This document shows, in pieces, positions 56,621 to 64,000 of a DNA stretch of 64,000 bases. The DNA is from Auanema rhodensis (Eukaryota > Nematoda > Chromadorea > Rhabditida > Rhabditidae), in assembly GCA_964057225.1 (NCBI GenBank), contig OZ059895.1, positions 14,623,001-14,687,000 on the forward strand, written 5' to 3'. Both the position numbers and the translations under genes were made by a program. Within the stretch, counting starts at the first letter, position 1. Every line of letters begins with the position of its first letter. The notes below the pieces were generated by a model. The model ran no database searches, was not told where the DNA came from, and worked only from the letters and a program-made list of their open reading frames with translations.

Positions 56621-57423
56621 GAGGTGGAGAGGGTGAAGAGGAGAGAGAACTGTGTGATAGAGGTTTCTTCTGATTTGGGTGTTCTTTGGAAAACACAAAG
56701 ATAGATTGATAGAGAGAAAACGAGAGAATTCGAAATTATACATGGAAGTCATTCAGCCATGATCGAATGTCTCAAAGCTTCACAAAGAGACAAATTTCAA
56801 TTTAGCGTCGTCGTTCATCCTGCTTCGGGTCGCTGTAGTAGTTGTCCCGATTGTAATGATGATTTCTTGATGATCATCATTAACCGAGAAAAGAGATGAC
56901 GGCCATGCTGAGATGACGATCGTCGGTTAGATACAGATGTTGTTGACGATGATGACGATGAAGAAAATGAACGACAACGAAGATGACGATGACTATGCGA
57001 AATTAGAAAATCGAGATTCAGAAGGCTTGAGTGAATTGGTTACATGTACAAACGCGATATTTCAATCTGTATAAGGCTAGAACTTCCTCCGAGTCTCTGT
57101 CTACATCATGAATCGAAAAGCATCAGCTGTTTCTGGCTCAAGCTTGAAGCCAGGAGAACGAGTGTAGACTGCGAGAAGTAGGAGGAGTAGTAGAGCACAC
57201 AGGAAGACGAGAGAATAGAATCGAGATGGGACCCTTTCCATTGCCTACTGCTGCTTCTGCTCACTCTACGATCACTTACTTCTTATGTTTCTCTCTGCTT
57301 CTCTCATCTGTCTTTCAAATATCCGATCTTTCGCCTCTTCTATCTTCTCTCTTTTCTTTTCGACTCTATTTCTATGTAATCTGACAGCCGTCCAGTATCT
57401 CGGGATGAATGTAGAGAGAGGGT

Positions 57424-57434
57424 CCCCCCCCCCC
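57424..57434. repeat. Poly-C tract, about 11 bp
   Basis: Homopolymer of C. Similar runs of 7-12 C occur near 55795, 58114, 60222, 60371 and 60742, always C on the plus strand. Confidence 0.85.
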
Positions 57435-57985
57435 ACACCCCGCTTGTCTACTCCTCTTCCCCCTAGTTGTCGTAGTCGCGCTCTCATTCCCAACCCTTTC
57501 AGCGTCCGGATACAAGTAGAAGAGCTACGTTTCAACCTCAGTTGTGCCGTTCGATTTTTCTTTCTGTGTATGTATGTGTGTGTGTGTGTGTGTGTGGCTA
57601 GACCATCAAGCATCAAGCCAAGCCTCATTTCTCTCTTCTTCCTTCTCATTCCTTATAAGCTTAGCCTGGCCTACTACACCATAATTCAGAGTATTCTTCT
57701 GCAGAGCATCTTCTCTGGTTCTTCTGTTTGAAGATTTCAATGGTCGTCGTCCATCTTTCTTACTTATCTGTTAAATTTTCATTCGAAGCTGTGATTTCAC
57801 CATCATTCATACTATCAACAATCATGATTTCTGATTCCATTTTTAGCCAATTGATAGTTCATAACATCAGTTTATGATCTTACATGTTCATCACATAGTC
57901 TCAACCAACTAACCTCGACATCTATTCTATCATTCCTGTCTTCTCTTCATTTAATCCAACTGTCTCCATTTTTCCTTTTCTATCT

Positions 57986-58012
57986 CTTCTTCTTCTTCTT
58001 CTTCTTCTTCTT
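57986..58012. repeat. TTC trinucleotide repeat
   Basis: About eight perfect TTC units. A CAT repeat follows at about 58058-58077 and a C12 tract near 58114. Confidence 0.88.
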
Positions 58013-58278
58013 CATCTTCTATTCAGCCACACCACCAATACACACCTACCTAAACCATCATCATCATCATCATCATCCTATTTCCCTATTCTCATTTCAC
58101 TGTTCTATTCTCACCCCCCCCCCCTCCTTTGCAATCGTCTCCCTATCGCCCACCCCCTCTTTCTCGCTCTCACTCTCTCTTTCTTTCGATCAAATATTTT
58201 CATTGACCTTTCAACTTTCTTTCTTAATTACATCCAATTTCTCTTCAAAATCCATAACTTTATCTCGTTTCATTGCAG

Positions 58279-58802
58279 ATATCATCCTCAGTTTCGTGTG
58301 CTAGCTCTAGCCACAGTCCCCATTATCTGCATCTATTATCTTCCGGCGGAGATACATCCTCTTCTACTCGTTCTCATAGCCGATCAAGCAGCTTGAGCAA
58401 TCCGCTGTCTACTAACAACGTCTCCAGATCTGTCGGCAATAGTGAAGCAGAACAAAAAGCTTCATTACGTGCCGGTGGAGGTGGAGGAGAAGGAGGAGCA
58501 TCAGGACCCGCAGGAACGACTAGGTGGGCGGATCCTGGTGGCAGTTCAACTGCCGATTGCCGCATGGTCGCCACCGTCTCTTTCGAGCCGCTGAAATGGG
58601 CTTTTCTACTCATCTACCTGGTTACAGCTGGACTATCTAATTGGGCCGTACTAGCTTATACTCATGATTATGTGCCTAGGTAAGTATTTATTGGTATTTC
58701 GAAGTTTTATTGATTTTTTTGTTTTTTATACTCATTATTGAAGATGATATTCCTATCTTAAAGCTCATTTTATTCTGTTTTTAAACGTATTTCCTCTACT
58801 TC

Positions 58803-58842
<40 letters not shown>

Positions 58843-59411
58843 CTCTTTCCATAATTCGTTTAATATTCATATTTATGTTGATGAGTATAAACGACATTGA
58901 CAACAATATCGATGTCAATAACATCTAATGTTTAATCTTTACCTTATTTTCAAGCTTTAAACCTCTTTCACAACATCATTACATGTTATATATCAAAGTT
59001 TTAGTAGTTTTTCATCATCTTTTACTGTCTAATATCCACTCTATAACGTCAGCAAAATCGCCATTTTATCATTCACTTTCTTCTTCTTCTCCTGTTTCTC
59101 TCATTTGACACCACATAACTGAAGAAAAGAAAAAATACTGAGAAAGCTTTTCTCATCACACAGCTGTTTCACGTTCAAAATTGTGAAATGTTCACGTGAA
59201 TGTGTGGAGGAAACACAATTTATTTTGTTATTTTTCTCGAATTAACTCCTTAGTATCTCGTCCTTGAAATCTTATTTTACTACTATCCTTTCAATCATTT
59301 TATATTTGATTCATCTAATTTAAAAATTAACAAAATGAACAAATGTTTCAAATATTATCAAGGAAGGAGGGAAAGTTCTTCTTCTTCTGCCTTAATGTTA
59401 TAGTACTATAA

Positions 59412-59457
<46 letters not shown>

Positions 59458-59542
59458 ATACTTGTTCACACATATACACTTTCTCTCCCTTCTTACCACT
59501 GCTGTAGATGCTGCTGATTCCTCATCTGTTTCTCGTCCTCGC

Positions 59543-59576
<34 letters not shown>

Positions 59577-61065
59577 GTCGTCATTTTTCTTGTTTTCATA
59601 CGAATCAACGAATTAAGATGATGCGTTCTTCTTGAACAAACGAAAACTATTATCGTACCAGTCTTTACATCGGATGATTGTTTCTTCTACATGTTCTTCT
59701 CTCGAAATTTGCCTTTTACGTTTTTTTTGGTCCTGGAATTCATTCGGCCGGTGAATGATTAGGTTGGAAGGTGTTGCCAATGAGAACAAATATATTTCAT
59801 CTGAACAATGACAAAAGGGGGTTTGAAACTATGTTCTTTCGCTTTCTGTGTATGTATTGTCTCACTCAATCTCATTTCTATTCATCAAAATGCGTAACTA
59901 TTAAAATCTTTTTTTTCTTCAAAAACTTTTAGATAAAATCCAAAACGTTAGCAATTCATTGTTCTTCCTTGTTGTCAAAAAATTATTTCCGTAAGATCAC
60001 ATATACTTCTCTCACACACACACACACACACACATCGGAGACACCGATTGATCATGCGAAATGAACGAACATGAAATAGCTAGATCTTGGTCTCTTAACA
60101 TCAGCATTTTCTCCAAATTACAAAAGCATTTTGACTACATACAAGGACTGTGTTTACATAGCTATGAATTGTCATCATCATCATATCTCCCGCATCGGCT
60201 TTTCCTCTCTTCTGATCAATCCCCCCCCCCCCAAATCCCTCTCATCTCTCTCTCTCTCTCTTTACTTCCATTCAAAGCTTTAAAAAAATATTTATTTGCA
60301 ACAATCCCGCTCTAGTAAATAATAATTCGCCCCTATTACTACTACTACAACTGCTATTGCATCCCCAATCCCCCCCCCTCTCCTTCTCTTCAAACGTCGT
60401 TCGCCCACACCTCCATATGAAAAGCTCCAAAATTTGAACAAAAAAACAAGATGAAGCCGTTCATTCAATGATGCCTCGTTCCGCATTTTTTACAAAAATA
60501 ATTCGTCTAAAAGGCATACTGCAACAAGCAGTTTGTTGCTTCATATTGTATTCGGCTTTTTTCAAAAACATTAATCAGTAGTTTCTTTCCAAAGCTGAGT
60601 ACTGACATCCTTTCTTTTTTTTTCTTTTTTCTTCTTTCTGTTGTCCTCAAGAGTATCAAAGTATAACAGTATTTCAGGGCATTGAATAGCCTGTTTTCGA
60701 CTGCTTTTCTTCATAATACCATACACTATCCTATCCACTACCCCCCCCCCCTCACACTCTCTCTTCTCCTCCTAATACAACAAACATATTTTGTTTATTT
60801 TTATTGAAAACATATAATGAAATCAGAACAGATTTTTCTTTGACTACTTGTTTTTTTATTGAAAAGAGATTACTTACTACTATGTGTCTGCTAAAATAAT
60901 TTCAAATTCTATTTGATTTTCCTATTTCTATAGGCTTTTATGACAAACTGACGACATTCATGTCTCTTTTTTTGTTTTTTTAGCATTAAATAACAATTCT
61001 AAACCTTATATGTATGCATATGGTATATATAGATGATTAGATTATAATGTTTTAATTGTTTTCCT

Positions 61066-61102
<37 letters not shown>

Positions 61103-62389
61103 ACTTCCTCTTTCAAAAAATTTCTTATTGTCTTCATCTAATATACATATATCAGAAACATATTTTAACCTAACTATACCCTTAATATCCCTTAATCAAC
61201 ACTTTTTCAACCAAAAAAAAAAAGATTTTTTCCTAAAAATTTGTTTTTTCTTCTTTTCTTTCCAAAACAATTCAAAACTTTGTTTCAGTTGGATGATTCG
61301 TATGTGTGTGTGTGGGTCTGTTATAGACACTGCCAAGCATATCTCCAACTTAAGTTTTGTGTAAATCTTTTTCAGTTTCAATCTGTTTTTGGCTGTTTTT
61401 TCGTTTTTTTTTTCTGTGAAAGTTTATCTGATAATATATAGTGTCAACTTAAGTTTATACACTCTTGTCTCTTGGGAATTCCAATAGAAGAAATTTGAAA
61501 CAGAACACAAACATGGAATATTCAAATTAACTTTTCATATAAACATTTGTCTTCTTCAAGCTTAATATTCTTTTGGAGGGAAATGACTTCTTGATTTTCC
61601 ACAATACAGGACACATTCATCTCTCTCCCCCTCTCTCTCTCTCTCTCTCTCTCCAAACTATTAATGAATCGAAGAAATGAGGATTAGTTAAGAGCTTTCA
61701 AGAAGCAGAGAAAGTGATGAACAAAGATAGAATCAAAAGACATTTCGTTGTAGTAGTTTCAGAAAGAATTCGTAACTTCTTCAGAATCCTTTTACTATAT
61801 TCATAGTCGTTGCTCTCATTAATACCACACTCTAATGAATAATTTAAACATTTTTATAAGAAGAATCTCAGCATTCTCACAATACAATACATGAACTTAC
61901 CATCTGCATCTGGAACTGATCTACTCCCTCTCTCTCTTTCTCCCTTTCTCTGTTTCATAATTCTTTCCACAATACCTTCATCTTCTTTCATAATTCCTTC
62001 ATTGAATTATTTGATTTCAGAGAACCATTGCCCGATATCATATTCTCAATTGTACCCGAACAACAATGGGCAACAGCATGGGGAGACTTCATGGTTACCT
62101 TATGCTTACTATGCCTTGTAGCTCTATTAATTTTCCACGAACAACGAATAGTTGTAGCTAGAAGAGTTATATTCATTGCTGCTACACTATATGCTATGAG
62201 ATCATGTACCTTGTTCGTCACCCAACTACCATCAGGTTTGTGTGTTCTTTAAAAATTTTATTCAAGTTTCATCAAATGATAGGTGATGTTATATGTGTGT
62301 GAAGGAGAGAGAGAGAGGAGATTATTTTATTATTTTGTCCATATTTTCATGTTTAATTAAAGCTGACTCTTCTGACATATTTATATGTA

Positions 62390-62440
<51 letters not shown>

Positions 62441-62589
62441 GAGAGAAAGAGAGAATAGGGAAGCCTTATTAAGAAGAAGATGACTCGATTGTATAACGAG
62501 TTTTTCAATTCACACTTCAATCTGTTTTTGCGTCAGAATTTAAACGACTTGACTGACGGATTATGCTAACCATTCTATCTTTCTCCCTC

Positions 62590-62622
<33 letters not shown>

Positions 62623-64000
62623 TTTCCTCTTTCACTTTTGATCTATTTTTCTCTTCCTCAGATTATATTAAAATATAAGAATAGATAGAACTACCCGATG
62701 GCATGTATATGAATTGCTATATTTGGATGATTCAACGTAAAAACTGACCAACTTATAACTAGTTATTCACATGAAAGCCCACATGACATTTTGAATTTTT
62801 CGAGAAGAATGTCAACAAAAAAACTTTTTTTTGAGAACAAAAAGTACACGGAAAGGTGATAGTTCTTCTTAAACATTGAGATGTATATCCATCTTTTCAT
62901 TATATATTTGTTCATGAACGATTAACAAACAACTCTGGATCAGATGATTTCATCACGTCGAATCAACGACGGTTACGTATATGTAGAGCTTATGCTCAGA
63001 TTAGAGAGAATGGCACATACTCATCACGCCGACAGAACCTAAAATCCGGTCTGGTAAACGGCACTCTGACAATACTTCAGACGTCGGAACCTGAAAGTCA
63101 TCGCGCGCTTTGCTTAAGGTTCTTTACTTCTCGCTGCTGCTGCATCTTGCAAGATGATTTGTGTATATATGTATTTCTCTCTCTCTCTCTCTGTCTCTCT
63201 CTCTCTCTATCTGTCAAGCTCTTCTCAATGTCGATCCAGTTGAGTTTGCTTCACCTATTTGACGATTAGGTTCGGAGGAGTCAATGTTGTCTGTTGCCTA
63301 TCTCTCAGTCTAATATATCTCTTGCTAACATAGCTCTCTAGTATAAACTTGATGAAATCACACACTATCAATCATGAGAGGAGGGAAATATTAAATGTTT
63401 GAATGTATAAAGAAGATGAAAATTCAGAAAATGATGTGTATATATACATATAGCCGGAAAATTAAATTTCAAACACTAATTCATTAATCTTTTTGAAACA
63501 TTTCTCTATTAAAACTGGGAAATTTGAGAAAGATTTTAAATTTTACGATCGAAAACAAGCAAAGTATGAATTCAAATGTTATTGTTGGCAAAGTTCTTAG
63601 GAAACGTTTTTACATACATTCTGCTCATTTTCAGGTTATGAAAATAACACAAAACGTTGTCGGGAAAGATTAGCTAGGTCAGATATTCAGACTTTCTTCG
63701 AGCGTTTAGGTGAACAGACGCTACGCCTCGGATTTCAGGTATTGTTTTTCAAATCTTTTTATTCTCACTTCAACTTCTTACATCTGAAAATTTTATGACA
63801 CATAACGCAAAATAATTGCTTGTTCTTATAAAAATTTCATTTTTCTGCAGGGTGGAACGCAGATGCTATGTGGTGATTTGCTCTTTTCTGGACATACACT
63901 TGTCATGGTATAGCATCTACTTACTGAAACAATGCTTCACCTCTTCATTTACAGATTGTTTGTACGATAACGGTAGCCTATTACTTACCTTTACGATGGC
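58279..64000 (+). CDS. sms: Sphingomyelin synthase (5' uncertain, runs off the window)
   Basis: Five exons are visible: 58279-58679, 62021-62235, 63635-63738, 63851-63907 and 63955 to the end. Sphingomyelin synthases move phosphocholine from phosphatidylcholine to ceramide in Golgi or plasma membrane. The family motifs are present: PLPD in the first loop (motif D1), hydrophobic helices including VTLCLLCLVALLIF, a D2-like RSCTLFVTQLPSG, and CGDLLFSGHT (motif D3), whose His is one of the catalytic residues. Motif D4 with the second His lies beyond the window. The first visible exon is open upstream of Met at 58564 and is Ser/Gly-rich without a SAM domain, so either that Met is the start or an upstream exon exists after the acceptor CATTGCAG. 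The intron between the first two exons is 3.3 kb and full of CT tracts. Confidence 0.88.
58805..58839. repeat. Intronic CT microsatellite
   Basis: Pure CT repeat of about 33 bases near the start of the large sms intron. Confidence 0.92.
59413..59454. repeat. Intronic CT microsatellite
   Basis: Pure CT repeat of about 42 bases. Confidence 0.94.
59543..59575. repeat. CAT trinucleotide repeat
   Basis: About eleven perfect CAT units in the large sms intron. Confidence 0.9.
60014..60033. repeat. CA dinucleotide repeat
   Basis: About ten CA units in the large sms intron. Confidence 0.88.
60222..60263. repeat. Poly-C tract then CT repeat
   Basis: About ten C residues followed after a short gap by a CT repeat of about 22 bases. 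Confidence 0.88.
61072..61100. repeat. Intronic CT microsatellite
   Basis: Pure CT repeat of about 29 bases. Another is at 61620-61652. Confidence 0.92.
62236..63634 (+). other. Second intron of the sphingomyelin synthase gene
   Basis: This 1.4-kb intron contains GA tracts (62306-62325, 62393-62453) and CT tracts (62585-62622, 63176-63212). A moderately GC-rich patch lies at about 62940-63150. No gene is supported. Confidence 0.7.
62393..62453. repeat. Intronic GA microsatellite
   Basis: GA repeat of about 46 pure bases, then interrupted. Confidence 0.93.

Larger units (their letters stand above)
47509..58278. other. Long non-coding region upstream of sphingomyelin synthase
   Basis: About 10.8 kb with no supported gene. 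It is filled with CT (and fewer GA) microsatellites, poly-C tracts, trinucleotide repeats and T-rich DNA. Open frames of 60-150 codons here follow the repeats (Ser-Leu, Arg-Glu) or are Phe/Ser/Leu-rich. It also has TTTTGGCGGGAGAA near 47951-47964. It may contain distal promoters and untranslated first exons of the downstream gene. Confidence 0.5.
58680..62020 (+). other. Large intron of the sphingomyelin synthase gene
   Basis: This 3.3-kb intron begins GTAAGT and ends TGATTTCAG. It holds five CT tracts, poly-C tracts, a CAT repeat and a CA repeat, but no supported gene. Confidence 0.7.

Noticed and set aside
57272-57731. Long frames on both strands around a poly-C tract
   Set aside because: Both depend on homopolymer and TG/CA repeats and disagree on strand.

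Overview
This window is nuclear DNA from a free-living-type nematode. It is AT-rich. Introns are many and mostly short, and end in TTTCAG-like acceptors. Several start codons sit 1-30 bases after a TTTCAG with no visible upstream exon, which is the outron/trans-splice pattern of nematodes. The recognised genes (tdo-2, an aldolase, zyg-8, kin-19, spk-1, rheb-1, an arfaptin, a sphingomyelin synthase) all have nematode orthologues. From memory many of these map to chromosome III in Caenorhabditis elegans, so the window probably belongs to the equivalent linkage block. I see no bacterial genes, rRNA, tRNA, CRISPR array or intact transposon. The species cannot be fixed from the sequence alone. Exon models were built by hand from splice sign and reading phase; those for most genes close exactly in frame.

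Layout. 1-1.3 kb: possible decayed coding fragment. 1.3-2.8 kb (-): GMEB-type SAND-domain protein. 3.2-4.0 kb (-): RING-finger protein. 4.0-7.5 kb: gene-poor, CT/GA microsatellites and a perfect 20-bp hairpin. 7.5-8.2 kb (+): neuropeptide of the crustacean hyperglycaemic hormone / ion transport peptide type, 5' exon not found. 8.2-11.7 kb: non-coding, with a G-quadruplex motif. 11.7-14.2 kb (+): tryptophan 2,3-dioxygenase. 16.2-18.2 kb (+): fructose-bisphosphate aldolase. 18.5-22.2 kb (+): OTU-Tudor-Tudor protein whose OTU domain has lost catalytic Cys and His. 23.2-26.2 kb (+): MFS transporter. 26.7-28.2 kb (-): secreted protein with three ShKT domains. 29.2-32.4 kb (-): doublecortin-like kinase zyg-8. 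33.0-33.3 kb (-): 64-residue unknown small protein. 33.8-35.2 kb (+): unknown acidic protein. 36.1-37.8 kb (+): casein kinase I alpha, kin-19. 38.8-44.2 kb (-): SR-protein kinase spk-1, with an alternative first exon holding a triplicated repeat. 45.1-46.0 kb (+): rheb-1. 46.3-47.5 kb (+): arfaptin. 47.5-58.3 kb: a long non-coding stretch full of pyrimidine tracts. 58.3 kb to the end (+): sphingomyelin synthase, running off the window.

These are mainly housekeeping, signalling and metabolic genes and do not form one pathway. Close same-strand pairs (RING to SAND; aldolase to OTU; rheb-1 to arfaptin) could be operons. The most unusual items are the doubly inactivated OTU domain joined to duplicated Tudor modules, the recent in-frame triplication in the spk-1 alternative exon, two apparent GC-AG introns, and the strand-biased pyrimidine tracts in front of and inside the sphingomyelin synthase gene.
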